A program made the translations under genes and the position numbers. 64,000 nucleotides of DNA from JAITWN01 sp964437335 (GTDB lineage: Bacteria; Pseudomonadota; Gammaproteobacteria; SZUA-140), in contig CAYTGL010000014.1 in NCBI GenBank assembly GCA_964437335.1, forward strand, positions 7,810 to 71,809. Direction: 5' to 3'. Shown one piece after another: positions 8,712 to 17,173 of the stretch. The notes below the pieces were generated by a model, which saw nothing but the letters and a program-made list of their open reading frames with translations, did not search any database and was not told where the DNA came from. How positions within the stretch are numbered: the first letter of the stretch is position 1; each line of letters begins with the position of its first letter.

Positions 8712-9722
8712 ATGAACGCTGCTCAAGAGGATGCGCCGCGGGCGATCGGGCAGGGCGGCAGGACGGGTGTGCTGCTGAGCAACCTCGGCACCCCGGATGC
8801 CCCGACCCCGGCAGCGGTCCGGCGTTACCTGCGCGAATTCCTGTCCGATCGCCGCGTCGTGAACCTGCCGCCACTGCTGTGGTGGCCGATACTGAACGGC
8901 ATCATCCTGACGATCCGGCCGCGCAAATCCGCGCATGCCTATCAACGGATCTGGCGCGACGACGGTTCGCCGCTGCTGGTGATATCGAGACAGCAACTGG
9001 CCGCGATCGAGCGGCGGTTTTCAAACCGCGACGACCTGGTTTTCGCGCTCGGCATGCGTTACGGCACGCCGTCGATCGGGTCCGCGCTCGCATTGTTGCG
9101 CAATGCCGGCGCCGAACGCTTGATCGTGCTGCCGCTCTATCCGCAATATTCCTCGGCGACGACCGCCTCGACCTTCGATGCGGTCGCCGCCGCGATGCGG
9201 CGCTGGATCTTGGTGCCGGGCGTGAACTTCATCGCGCACTATTTCGACCAGCCCTGGTATCACCGCGCTGTCGCCGCGAGCCTCCGCGAGGCCTGGCAAG
9301 TCGAACCGCCGGCCGAGCGTCTGCTGTTCTCGTTTCACGGCATGCCAAGGGTGACCCGCGATGCCGGCGATCCCTACTACAGCCAGTGCGAATTCACTGC
9401 GCGCGCGATCGCGCACGAACTGGCGCTGCCCGATGAACGCTGGCAGATGACGTTCCAGTCGCGCTTCGGCGCGCAGGAATGGTTGCAGCCCTATACCGAC
9501 AGGACGCTCGTGGCCTGGGGCAGCGCTGGCGTCGAGAGCGTCGACGTGGTCTGTCCCGGATTCTCCGCCGATTGCCTCGAGACCCTCGAGGAGATCGAGA
9601 TGCTGAACAGGGAGACCTTTATCGGGGCGGGCGGGAAACGCTATCGTTATATCCCGGCGCTGAACGGTCGTGACGAACATATAGAAGGACTGGCCGGGAT
9701 GATCGAGCGCCTGTGTCCATAA
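8712..9722 (+). CDS. hemH: Ferrochelatase
   Basis: HemH inserts ferrous iron into protoporphyrin IX, the last step of protoheme synthesis, on the inner face of the membrane. The protein of 336 residues starts with GVLLSNLGTPDAPTP and has the conserved LPLYPQYSSATTAST segment. The active-site histidine lies in FSFHGMP. The conserved CPGFSADCLETLEEIE segment supplies the acidic residue facing the porphyrin. The ATG follows a GGAGAGCGAGGC site. It lies 44 bases after htpG on the same strand. A strong palindrome immediately follows its stop codon. No other heme genes are visible, but the next gene is a SAM methyltransferase. Confidence 0.96.
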   Translation: MNAAQEDAPRAIGQGGRTGVLLSNLGTPDAPTPAAVRRYLREFLSDRRVVNLPPLLWWPILNGIILTIRPRKSAHAYQRIWRDDGSPLLVISRQQLAAIERRFSNRDDLVFALGMRYGTPSIGSALALLRNAGAERLIVLPLYPQYSSATTASTFDAVAAAMRRWILVPGVNFIAHYFDQPWYHRAVAASLREAWQVEPPAERLLFSFHGMPRVTRDAGDPYYSQCEFTARAIAHELALPDERWQMTFQSRFGAQEWLQPYTDRTLVAWGSAGVESVDVVCPGFSADCLETLEEIEMLNRETFIGAGGKRYRYIPALNGRDEHIEGLAGMIERLCP

Positions 9723-9766
9723 GGGACGCTGCCCGTTTTCCCCCGGGGAAAACGGGTAGCGTCCCT
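9722..9766. repeat. Long intergenic palindrome after hemH
   Basis: A 22-base arm beginning AGGGACGCT and running into CCCGTTTTCCCC is followed almost without a loop by its complement, ending AGCGTCCCT. The only non-Watson-Crick position is a G-T pair (9731/9757). It starts on the last base of the hemH stop codon. No T run follows, so an intrinsic terminator is not clear. The CCCGTTT core recurs in the palindromes at 13826 and 62268. Confidence 0.85.
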
Positions 9767-9860
9767 GTGCTGATTCATGGACAATTCCCGCATATTTTGC
9801 TATGGTTACGCTCATATTTTCAATACCTTACCGATAGACGATCTCAATCAGGGGTTTTTC

Positions 9861-10904
9861 ATGTCTGATTCATGGGGTGGCAAGAAGGGCGGCGAATGGG
9901 GGTGGGATATGCCGGAGGGCATGGATCCGATGAAGGTGATGCAGGTGGCCTCCGCTTATTGGGATTCCTGCGTCCTCCATGCCGCGAACCGGCTCAATGT
10001 CTTCAGCCTGCTGGATGACAAGAGCAAGGATCTCGATACCCTTACGCGGGAGACCCAGTCCGACCGCCGCTGCCTGGGCGCGCTGCTGAGCGCGCTGGTC
10101 ACGATGGGTTTTCTGGATCGCGACGGCGACGTTTTCCGCAACAATCCGTTCAGCAAGATGTTTCTCGCCGAGTCGAGCAAATATTACCAGGGCGGGATCG
10201 TCTACATGTTCGAGAACTGGTACGAGGCCTGGGGTGGGCTCTACAACACGGTGAAGACCGGCAAGCCCTCTGCGTTGATGCATCAGGCCTACACCGATGA
10301 AGAGACCCGCAATTACATGATGGGCATGCACAACCGCGCCCTGTCGCAGTCCGATGTACTCACTTCGATGTTCGACCTCACCGGCAAGAAGCAGCTGATG
10401 GACGTCGGATGCGGCCCCGCGACCTTCTCGGTGAAATTCTGCGAGCGCTATCCCGGGCTCAACGCGGTGGCGATGGATCGCGAGCAGAACCTGGAAATCG
10501 CCGGGGAAATCGTCGATATGTACAACATGCACGACCGGGTCAGGCTGCTGCCCGGCGATTACAACGCCGACAGCCTCGGCTCAGGTAACGACGCGATGCT
10601 GCTGTCGTCGATGACCAACCAGGAATCGCCGGAGAACATCAGGAAGCTGCTGAAGAAGTGCTATGACTCGATGAACAAGAACGGCGTGATCATGATCCAG
10701 GAACAGCTCCTGTGGGGCGACAAGAAGGGACCGAAACTGGCCGCGCTGATCGGGGTCAATCAGATCATCAACACCGTATCGGGCTCCTCCTATTCGACCA
10801 CCGAGATGGAAAATTTCCTCCGGGAGGTTGGCTTCAAGGATATCGAGTCGCGACAGATGGCGCCGCCGAGCCCGTTTATCATGGTCAGCGGCTACAAGCG
10901 CTGA
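9861..10904 (+). CDS. SAM-dependent class-2 O-methyltransferase-like protein
   Basis: This protein of 347 residues has the two-part layout of the Methyltransferase_2 family. An N-terminal winged-helix dimerisation domain spans roughly residues 25-100 (VMQVASAYWDSCVLHAANRL to FLDRDGDVF). A Rossmann domain follows with the SAM motif LMDVGCGPATFS near residue 180 and an acidic MDREQNLE segment. Related enzymes methylate carotenoids, bacteriochlorophylls and small phenolics. Which of these, if any, applies here cannot be told from sequence alone. The start follows AGGGG. The N terminus carries an unusual glycine- and tryptophan-rich stretch, GGKKGGEWGWDMPEG. It lies after hemH but is separated by a palindrome. 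Its stop directly abuts the convergent lpxH stop. Confidence 0.75.
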   Translation: MSDSWGGKKGGEWGWDMPEGMDPMKVMQVASAYWDSCVLHAANRLNVFSLLDDKSKDLDTLTRETQSDRRCLGALLSALVTMGFLDRDGDVFRNNPFSKMFLAESSKYYQGGIVYMFENWYEAWGGLYNTVKTGKPSALMHQAYTDEETRNYMMGMHNRALSQSDVLTSMFDLTGKKQLMDVGCGPATFSVKFCERYPGLNAVAMDREQNLEIAGEIVDMYNMHDRVRLLPGDYNADSLGSGNDAMLLSSMTNQESPENIRKLLKKCYDSMNKNGVIMIQEQLLWGDKKGPKLAALIGVNQIINTVSGSSYSTTEMENFLREVGFKDIESRQMAPPSPFIMVSGYKR

Positions 10905-11624
10905 TCAGTTGAAGTTCTCGAGTTCGTACTTTCCCTGATCGAAGGTCAGCGCGCTGCCGGTCCGGTACCAGTCGCCGAGCACGATGCGCTGCGCTGGCGC
11001 GCCATCGAGTGTAAAATCATGGATGGCCTGGCGGTGGGTGTGGCCGTGGATCATGCGCCTGACGCCGTGCGCGCGCATCGCCGACTCGATCGCCGCCTGG
11101 CTCGCGTCCATGATCGCCATCGGCTTGTCGCGGGTGATGCGTTCGCTTTCCGCGCGGTAATGCTCGGCGATCTTCATGCGCTCTTCGACTTTCATCAACA
11201 GGAACTGGTTCATGAACGCCGGCTGGCGGACTTTCAGACGCCAGGCCTGGTAGTCGACATCGTCGGTGCAGAGTGTGTCGCCGTGCATCAGCAGCACCGG
11301 CTCGTCGCCGAGGTGAATCACCGTCGGGTCAGGCAGGATCCGGCAACCGGACATCGTCTCGAAGGCCGCGCCGGCGAGAAAGTCCCGGTTGCCATGCATG
11401 AAATATATGCGTATACCGCGCAATGCGGCCGCGCGCATCATTTTCAGCGCCGTGAGCTGGTCCGGACTGGCTGCATCGTCCCCGAGCCACACCTCGAACA
11501 GGTCGCCGAGGACATACAAGGCGTCGCCCGGACTGACGCGGCGGGTCATGAACGTCTCGAACAACGCCGTCATCGCCGGGCGTTCGGCGCTGAGATGCAG
11601 GTCCGAGATGAAGAGGCAGGCCAT
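10905..11624 (-). CDS. lpxH: UDP-2,3-diacylglucosamine diphosphatase
   Basis: LpxH cleaves UDP-2,3-diacylglucosamine to lipid X and UMP in lipid A synthesis, as a peripheral membrane enzyme with manganese. The protein of 239 residues shows the metallophosphoesterase motifs in order: FISDLHLS, LGDLFEVWLGDD, HGNRDFLAG, LMHGDTLCTDD and IHGHTHRQA. It lies nine bases downstream of the cyclophilin gene on the same strand, the arrangement known from enterobacteria (ppiB-lpxH, divergent from cysS). The start ATG gives MACLFISDLHLS, with no room for an upstream extension before the family motif. Confidence 0.96.
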   Translation of the reverse strand: MACLFISDLHLSAERPAMTALFETFMTRRVSPGDALYVLGDLFEVWLGDDAASPDQLTALKMMRAAALRGIRIYFMHGNRDFLAGAAFETMSGCRILPDPTVIHLGDEPVLLMHGDTLCTDDVDYQAWRLKVRQPAFMNQFLLMKVEERMKIAEHYRAESERITRDKPMAIMDASQAAIESAMRAHGVRRMIHGHTHRQAIHDFTLDGAPAQRIVLGDWYRTGSALTFDQGKYELENFN

Positions 11625-11633
11625 CGGTTCCGG

Positions 11634-12254
11634 TCAATTCGCCGGTTCCCCGGGCGCCGCGACCCGTTCTGCGGATTCGATGACGACGGACCGGCTCGGC
11701 ACGTCGCTCCGGAACGGCCCGCCCGACGCAGTCGGTATCTTGCGAATGCGATCGACGGTCTCCATGCCATCGATGACCCTGCCGAACACCGTATAGCCCC
11801 AGCCATCCTGGGTCGGCGCGCGATGGTCGAGGCTCGGGTTGTCGACGGTGTTGATGTAGAACTGCGCCGTTGCCGAATGGGGATTCGACGTGCGCGCCAT
11901 CGCGATCGTGCCGCGGACGTTTTTCAGGCCGTTGTCGGCCTCGTTGCGGATAGTGGGACGGGTCTGCTTCTGATTGAAGTTCGTGTCGAAACCGCCGCCC
12001 TGGATCATGAAATTGCTGATGACGCGATGAAATATCGTGCCGCTGTAATGGCCCTGGTCGACATAGGCGAGGAAGTTCTCGACCGACAGCGGCGCGTTCG
12101 CGCGGTCGAGCTGTAGCAGGATGTCGCCCTCGCTGGTGCGCAGCAGGACATGCGGGTTGTCCGCGCCGGCGGCTTCCGCGAGGCCGGCGGGGCTTGCAAC
12201 GGCAAGGGTCAGGACAAGAAAGGCGCTGGGGGCATTAATCAATGGGTAGTTCAT
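11634..12254 (-). CDS. Cyclophilin-type peptidyl-prolyl isomerase, exported
   Basis: This cyclophilin of 206 residues catalyses cis-trans isomerisation of proline peptide bonds. The N terminus has a hydrophobic core, SAFLVLTLAVASPAGLAEA, consistent with a signal peptide, so it probably acts in the periplasm like PpiA. Core motifs are IFHRVISNFMIQGGGF, MARTSNPHSATAQFYIN and YTVFGRVIDGMETVD. The usual catalytic Arg and Phe of FHRVI and the QFYIN segment are present. It is the first gene of a short leftward unit with lpxH and is divergent from cysS, where the cytoplasmic PpiB is often found; the exported form in that slot is slightly unusual. Confidence 0.92.
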   Translation of the reverse strand: MNYPLINAPSAFLVLTLAVASPAGLAEAAGADNPHVLLRTSEGDILLQLDRANAPLSVENFLAYVDQGHYSGTIFHRVISNFMIQGGGFDTNFNQKQTRPTIRNEADNGLKNVRGTIAMARTSNPHSATAQFYINTVDNPSLDHRAPTQDGWGYTVFGRVIDGMETVDRIRKIPTASGGPFRSDVPSRSVVIESAERVAAPGEPAN

Positions 12255-12335
12255 GGCGGATTCATGTTCTCGGCATATTCAACAGCATGTCATAATACGG
12301 CCTTTGGCTGCCGGGTGATAGCCGAGGCAATATTT

Positions 12336-12364
12336 TTGTCGCAGGTACCTGATTCCGCTACCAT
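12336..12364 (+). promoter_or_regulatory. Probable sigma-70 promoter for cysS
   Basis: A -35 box TTGTCG and a -10 box TACCAT are separated by 17 bases. They would start transcription about 38 bases before the cysS ATG. Confidence 0.5.
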
Positions 12365-12408
12365 GCGGTGATTTTGCCGCCGACCCGTTGCATTCCAGGT
12401 CCGATCCG

Positions 12409-13800
12409 ATGCTCCAGATCTATAACAGTCTGACCCGCCGCAAGCAGCCCTTCGCGCCGATCGAGGCTGGCAAGGTCCGCATGTATGTCTGCGGCATGAC
12501 CGTCTACGATTACTGCCACATCGGGCATGCCCGGGTCATGGTCGTGTTCGACATGGTCGCGCGCTACCTGCGCCATCGCGGCTTCGATGTGATCTATGTC
12601 CGCAACATCACTGATATCGACGACAAGATCATCCGGCGCGCCGGTGAGCGCGGCGAGTCGATCGCGGATCTGACCGGGTTCTTCATTCGCGCGATGAACG
12701 AGGATGCCACCGCGCTCGGCGTCCTGCCACCCGATGCGGAACCGCGCGCGACCGCGGCGATGGAGGCCATCGTCGCGATGATCGTGGCGCTTGTCGACAA
12801 GGGCTATGCCTACCGCGCTGACAACGGCGACGTCTATTACCGGGTAGCCCGCTTCGACGGCTACGGCAGGCTGTCCGGCAAACGCCTCGAGGACCTGCGC
12901 GCCGGCGAGCGCGTCGAGATCGGCGAGGCCAAGGAGGATCCGCTCGACTTCGTGCTGTGGAAGGCCGCAAAACCCGGCGAGCCGCACTGGGATTCACCGT
13001 GGGGTCCGGGCCGTCCGGGCTGGCACATCGAGTGCTCGGCGATGGCGACGCATTGTCTCGGCAATCACTTCGATATCCACGGTGGCGGCATGGACCTGAT
13101 GTTCCCGCACCACGAGAACGAGATCGCCCAGAGCGAGGCCGCGACCGGCCAGACCTTCGTCAACGTCTGGATGCACAACGGCTTCGTGCAGATCGACGAG
13201 CAGAAGATGTCGAAGTCGCTCGGTAACTTCTTCACGGTGCGCGAGGTGCTGAAGCTGTACCGGCCCGAGGTCGTGCGATTTTTTATTCTGAGCAGCCACT
13301 ATCGCAGTCCACTGAACTATTCCGACCAGAATCTCGACAACGCGCGCGCCACGATCGATGGTTTCTACCAGGCGCTCAGAGGGCTGGCGTCTGCGACAGG
13401 CACAGGCAATGCGAACGACGAGTATACGACGCGCTTCGAGGCCGCGATGAACGATGACTTCAATTCGGCGGTGGCGATCGCGGTGCTGAACGACCTCCGT
13501 GCGGAGATCAACCGGATCAGGGCGCAAGGCGATGGCGAACGTGCCGGTTTCCTCGCTCGATCGCTGAAACGGCTCGCGGGCATTCTCGGATTGTTGCAGC
13601 AGGATCCGGATGAGTATTTCAAAGGTGAATCATCTGCCGATGATCCGGATGCGAGACATATCGAGCAGTTGATACGGGAGAGGGCCGATGCACGCGGTCG
13701 CAAGGATTGGGCGGCATCTGACCGAATCCGGGATAAGCTCGATGCGCTGGCCGTTGTACTGGAAGACGGGCCGCAAGGTACGATCTGGCGGCGGAAGTAA
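12409..13800 (+). CDS. cysS: Cysteinyl-tRNA synthetase
   Basis: CysS charges tRNA-Cys with cysteine using ATP. The protein of 463 residues is a class-I synthetase with the signatures CGMTVYDYCHIGHAR (the HIGH motif, near residue 36) and KMSKSLGN (near residue 267). The zinc ligands include the early Cys, the Cys of WHIECSAM and the following histidines of FPHHENEIAQSE. The start at MLQIYNSL matches the family; a TTG seven codons upstream is less likely. It is transcribed away from the cyclophilin/lpxH pair and toward folD, and a block of inverted repeats follows it. Confidence 0.97.
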   Translation: MLQIYNSLTRRKQPFAPIEAGKVRMYVCGMTVYDYCHIGHARVMVVFDMVARYLRHRGFDVIYVRNITDIDDKIIRRAGERGESIADLTGFFIRAMNEDATALGVLPPDAEPRATAAMEAIVAMIVALVDKGYAYRADNGDVYYRVARFDGYGRLSGKRLEDLRAGERVEIGEAKEDPLDFVLWKAAKPGEPHWDSPWGPGRPGWHIECSAMATHCLGNHFDIHGGGMDLMFPHHENEIAQSEAATGQTFVNVWMHNGFVQIDEQKMSKSLGNFFTVREVLKLYRPEVVRFFILSSHYRSPLNYSDQNLDNARATIDGFYQALRGLASATGTGNANDEYTTRFEAAMNDDFNSAVAIAVLNDLRAEINRIRAQGDGERAGFLARSLKRLAGILGLLQQDPDEYFKGESSADDPDARHIEQLIRERADARGRKDWAASDRIRDKLDALAVVLEDGPQGTIWRRK

Positions 13801-13825
13801 CGGGGCCGGATCATAGTCAGTGGTT

Positions 13826-13937
13826 GGTCCGCTGAGGCGTGTCCCGTTTCAGGACCGTCCGCCGCAGGGATGCGGCGGCCGAGCGTACAGGGACGTATTC
13901 ACAGCGTGTCCTGAAACGGGACACGCCTCAGCGGACC
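13826..13937. repeat. Perfect 30-bp inverted repeat with a nested hairpin
   Basis: Arms at 13826-13855 and 13908-13937 are exact reverse complements. They begin GGTCCGCTGAGGCGTGTCCC and continue through CCCGTTTCAGGAC. The 52-base interior holds a second stem, CCGCCGCA paired with TGCGGCGG (13859-13878). The element fills much of the cysS/folD convergent gap. It contains no reading frame and looks like a non-autonomous palindromic element rather than an insertion sequence. Confidence 0.9.
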
Positions 13938-13955
13938 GCAAGTTCAGTAGCGTAG

Positions 13956-13982
13956 GATGCGGCGAGCGTAGCGAGCCGTATC
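13956..13982. repeat. Palindromic repeat unit, copy 1
   Basis: A 27-base unit starting GATGCGGCGAGCG and ending GCCGTATC forms an imperfect stem around GAGCGTAGCGA. A second copy in the opposite orientation is at 47379-47404, agreeing at 22 of 26 aligned positions. Both lie between convergent genes, here cysS and folD, so they may end transcription from both sides. Confidence 0.75.
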
Positions 13983-13989
13983 GTCCGCT

Positions 13990-14847
13990 TCAGTCCCGAT
14001 GCAGATGTTCCGCCGCATGCAGCGTATTCTGCAGCAGCGTCGCGACGGTCATCGGGCCGACGCCGCCGGGGACCGGCGTGATCCAGCCGGCGCGTTCGGC
14101 GGCGGCCCCGAATTCGACGTCGCCGGTCAGCTTGCCGTCCGTGCTACGGTGGATGCCGACGTCGATGACGATCGCGCCGGGCCTTATCCATTCGCCCTTG
14201 ATCAGTCCCGGCTTGCCGACCGCGACGACGAGCAGTTCCGCGCGGCCGACGTGGGCGGCGAGGTCGCGGGTAAAGCGGTGGCAGGTCGTGACCGTGCAGC
14301 CGCCGAGCAGCAGCTCGAGCGCCATCGGGCGGCCGACGATGTTCGACGCGCCGACGACCACTGCCTCCTTGCCGTAGAGATCCTCGCCGGTATGTTGCAG
14401 CAGCGTCATGATGCCGCGCGGCGTGCACGGGCGCAGCAGCGGCAGCCTGACCGCGAGGCGGCCGATGTTGTAGGGATGGAAACCATCGACGTCCTTGTCC
14501 GGGCGGATGCGCTCGATGACGGTCTCGGGATCGATATGGGATGGCAGCGGCAACTGCACCAGGATTCCGTCGATGGCCCGATCCTCGTTCAGTTCGTCGA
14601 TGATATCGAGCAGCTCCGCCTGCGCCGTCGTAGCGGGGAGGTCATGGGAGCGGGACAGGATGCCGACCTCCTCGCAAGCCTTGCGCTTGTTCGCGACGTA
14701 GACCTCGGAGGCCGGGTTGTTGCCGGTCAGGATCACCGCGAGTCCGGGCCGGCGCAGGCCGAGTTCCAGTCGTTGCCGGATCCGGGTCCCGATGTCCTCG
14801 CGAAGCGCGGCCGCGATCGCCTTGCCGTCGAGGATCGACGCGCTCAT
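13990..14847 (-). CDS. folD: Methylene-THF dehydrogenase / methenyl-THF cyclohydrolase
   Basis: FolD interconverts 5,10-methylene- and 10-formyl-tetrahydrofolate with NADP, supplying one-carbon units for purines and formyl-Met-tRNA. The 285-residue protein has the catalytic lysine region EVYVANKRKACEEVGI, the FolD signature segment VQLPLPSHID, the Rossmann motif VVGASNIVGRPMA, and the C-terminal signature PVPGGVGPMTVATLL. The ATG at the start of MSASILDGKAIA is the normal family start. It is convergent with cysS and divergent from leuC, and fits functionally with glyA and the folate-linked genes later in the window. Confidence 0.97.
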   Translation of the reverse strand: MSASILDGKAIAAALREDIGTRIRQRLELGLRRPGLAVILTGNNPASEVYVANKRKACEEVGILSRSHDLPATTAQAELLDIIDELNEDRAIDGILVQLPLPSHIDPETVIERIRPDKDVDGFHPYNIGRLAVRLPLLRPCTPRGIMTLLQHTGEDLYGKEAVVVGASNIVGRPMALELLLGGCTVTTCHRFTRDLAAHVGRAELLVVAVGKPGLIKGEWIRPGAIVIDVGIHRSTDGKLTGDVEFGAAAERAGWITPVPGGVGPMTVATLLQNTLHAAEHLHRD

Positions 14848-15085
14848 CGCGGCGGATCCGCTGCCCGGACGCCGGGAAGGCCCGTTTCAAGACCCGGTTC
14901 AATGGTGATATTCCGTCCGATCATCCCCATATTCCTGAAAGCGACATCCGCTGTGACTTGGCCGCCGATGATAGCATAGGCGGCCCGCGGCTGCGTTGCC
15001 GTCAGACAGGCGCTGATGTCTGGGCTCGCTGAAATCAGTTAAGATAGATCTTTTCCCGGCAATGCGCCGGCTCGTGGATACCCGG

Positions 15086-16486
15086 ATGGCAAAAACCCTT
15101 TACGACAAGCTGTGGGACGCTCATCTCGTCCAGCAGAACGATGACGGCACCTGCCTGCTTTATATCGACCGCCATCTCGTGCACGAGGTCACCTCGCCGC
15201 AGGCCTTCGAGGGGCTGCGTCTTGCCGGCCGTCCGGTGTGGCGCGTCGACTCGATCCTCGCGGTGCCGGACCACAATGTCCCGACCACCGATCGCGCCTC
15301 CGGCATCAGTGATCCGGTGTCTCGGCTTCAGGTCGAGACGCTGGACGAGAACTGCCGGATCTTCGGGCTCACCGAGTTTGCGCTCAGCGATCCCCGCCAG
15401 GGCATCGTCCATGTGATCGGCCCGGAGACCGGCGCGACGCTGCCGGGCATGACGGTCGTTTGTGGCGACTCTCATACCTCGACCCACGGCGCCTTCGGCG
15501 CGCTGGCCTTCGGCATTGGAACCTCCGAGGTCGAGCATGTGCTCGCGACCCAGTGCCTAGTGCAGCAGAAGTCGCGCAACATGCTGGTACGCATCTCCGG
15601 CCGCGCGGCGCCCGGCGTGACCGCGAAGGACCTCGCGCTTGCGGTGATCGGCCGCATCGGCACCGCCGGCGGCACCGGTCATGCGATCGAATATGCCGGA
15701 GACGCGGTCGTCGCGCTGTCGATGGAGGGTCGCATGACGCTATGCAACATGGCGATCGAGGCCGGCGCCCGCGCCGGTATGGTCGCGGTTGACGATGGGA
15801 CTATCGAGTATCTGCGCGGGCGACCCTATGCGCCGGGCGAAGCCTTGTGGGAGCGCGCGGTTGCGGCGTGGCGCGAATTGCGCAGCGATCCCGGCGCGCA
15901 TTTCGACGCCGTCGTCGAAATCGACGCGGCACAGATCCATCCGCAGGTGTCGTGGGGCACCTCACCGGAGATGGTTGCGCCGGTCGATGGTCGCGTGCCT
16001 CTGCTCGAGGAATTTACCGACCCGGTCAAGCGCCGCGGCGCCGAGCGGGCCCTCGAATACATGGGGCTCGATCCCGGCACGCCGATCCGCGACATCCGGC
16101 CCGACAAGGTATTCATCGGTTCCTGTACGAATTCCCGCATCGAGGATCTGCGGGCCGCAGCCGCGGTGGTGCGGGGACGCCATATTGCGCCGAATATCCG
16201 GCTCGCGATGGTGGTTCCCGGTTCCGGGCTGGTCAAGCGCCAGGCCGAGGCCGAAGGGCTGGACCGGATCTTTACCGAGGCCGGTTTCGAGTGGCGCGAA
16301 CCCGGCTGTTCGATGTGCCTCGCGATGAATGCCGATCGCCTCGAGCCGGGTGAGCGCTGCGCCTCGACCTCGAACCGCAATTTCGAGGGCCGCCAGGGTG
16401 CCGGTGGACGTACCCACCTGGTCAGCCCGACGCTCGCGGCCGCCGCCGCGATCGCCGGCCATTTCACGACGCCCGATGAGCTATGA
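15086..16486 (+). CDS. leuC: 3-isopropylmalate dehydratase, large subunit
   Basis: LeuC with LeuD isomerises 2-isopropylmalate to 3-isopropylmalate in leucine synthesis, using a 4Fe-4S cluster. The protein has 466 residues, starting at the usual MAKTLYDKLWDAH. An in-frame ATG eight codons earlier is unlikely because the family starts at MAKT. Cluster-ligand regions are GSCTNSRIEDLR and GCSMCLAMN. The conserved HTSTHGAFG segment is also present. It heads the leuC-leuD-leuB run; no leuA is in the window. The upstream divergent region shared with folD contains a short GGCCGCC/GGCGGCC hairpin at 14960-14985 but no recognisable leucine leader peptide. Confidence 0.97.
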   Translation: MAKTLYDKLWDAHLVQQNDDGTCLLYIDRHLVHEVTSPQAFEGLRLAGRPVWRVDSILAVPDHNVPTTDRASGISDPVSRLQVETLDENCRIFGLTEFALSDPRQGIVHVIGPETGATLPGMTVVCGDSHTSTHGAFGALAFGIGTSEVEHVLATQCLVQQKSRNMLVRISGRAAPGVTAKDLALAVIGRIGTAGGTGHAIEYAGDAVVALSMEGRMTLCNMAIEAGARAGMVAVDDGTIEYLRGRPYAPGEALWERAVAAWRELRSDPGAHFDAVVEIDAAQIHPQVSWGTSPEMVAPVDGRVPLLEEFTDPVKRRGAERALEYMGLDPGTPIRDIRPDKVFIGSCTNSRIEDLRAAAAVVRGRHIAPNIRLAMVVPGSGLVKRQAEAEGLDRIFTEAGFEWREPGCSMCLAMNADRLEPGERCASTSNRNFEGRQGAGGRTHLVSPTLAAAAAIAGHFTTPDEL

Positions 16487-16519
16487 CTGGAAGAACGATG
16501 CAGGCAAGCGGAAACTACG

Positions 16520-17173
16520 ATGGAAAAATTTGAGACCCACGACGGAATCGCCGTGCCGCTCGATCGTGCGAATGTCGATACCGATGCGATCATCCCGAAG
16601 CAGTTCCTGAAATCGATCAAGCGCAGCGGCTTCGGCCCGAACCTGTTCGACGAATGGCGCTGGCTGGATCCGGGTGAGCCCGGCATCGACAACAGCAAGC
16701 GGCGCATCAATCCCGTTTTCGTGCTGAACCGGCCGCGCTATCAGGGCGCGACGATTCTGCTTGCGCGCGACAACTTCGGTTGCGGTTCTTCGCGCGAGCA
16801 CGCGGTGTGGGCGCTAGCCGATTTCGGTATTCGCGCCATCCTTGCGCCGAGTTACGCCGATATCTTCTACAACAACTGCTTCAAGAACGGCGTGCTGCCA
16901 ATTGTACTGCCGGCCGCCGAAGTGGATCGCCTGTTCGACGAGGTCGAGGCGATGCCCGGTTACCGGCTGAGGATCGATCTTCCGGCTCAAACCATCACGC
17001 TACCGTCAGGAGTCGTCATCGACTTCGACATCGAGCCATTCCGCAAGGACCGCCTGCTGCAGGGGCTGGATGAGATCGGCGTGACGCTGACGCAGCGCGA
17101 TCGCATCCTTGCCTATGAGGAAACGCGGCGCCGCGAGGCGCCTTGGCTGTTCAATGCCGGGGGGAGGCGATGA
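16520..17173 (+). CDS. leuD: 3-isopropylmalate dehydratase, small subunit
   Basis: LeuD is the swivelling subunit that completes the active site of isopropylmalate isomerase with LeuC. The protein of 217 residues has the substrate loop DNFGCGSSREHAVWAL near residue 87 and DTDAIIPKQFLKSI near the N terminus, both diagnostic. It follows leuC by 33 bases and its stop codon overlaps the leuB start as ATGA, so translation of leuD and leuB is probably coupled. Confidence 0.97.
   Translation: MEKFETHDGIAVPLDRANVDTDAIIPKQFLKSIKRSGFGPNLFDEWRWLDPGEPGIDNSKRRINPVFVLNRPRYQGATILLARDNFGCGSSREHAVWALADFGIRAILAPSYADIFYNNCFKNGVLPIVLPAAEVDRLFDEVEAMPGYRLRIDLPAQTITLPSGVVIDFDIEPFRKDRLLQGLDEIGVTLTQRDRILAYEETRRREAPWLFNAGGRR

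Noticed and set aside
11019..12116. A 365-codon open frame opposite lpxH and the cyclophilin
   Set aside because: Both genes below it are certain, and the frame has low-complexity Arg/His/Asp composition typical of shadows.
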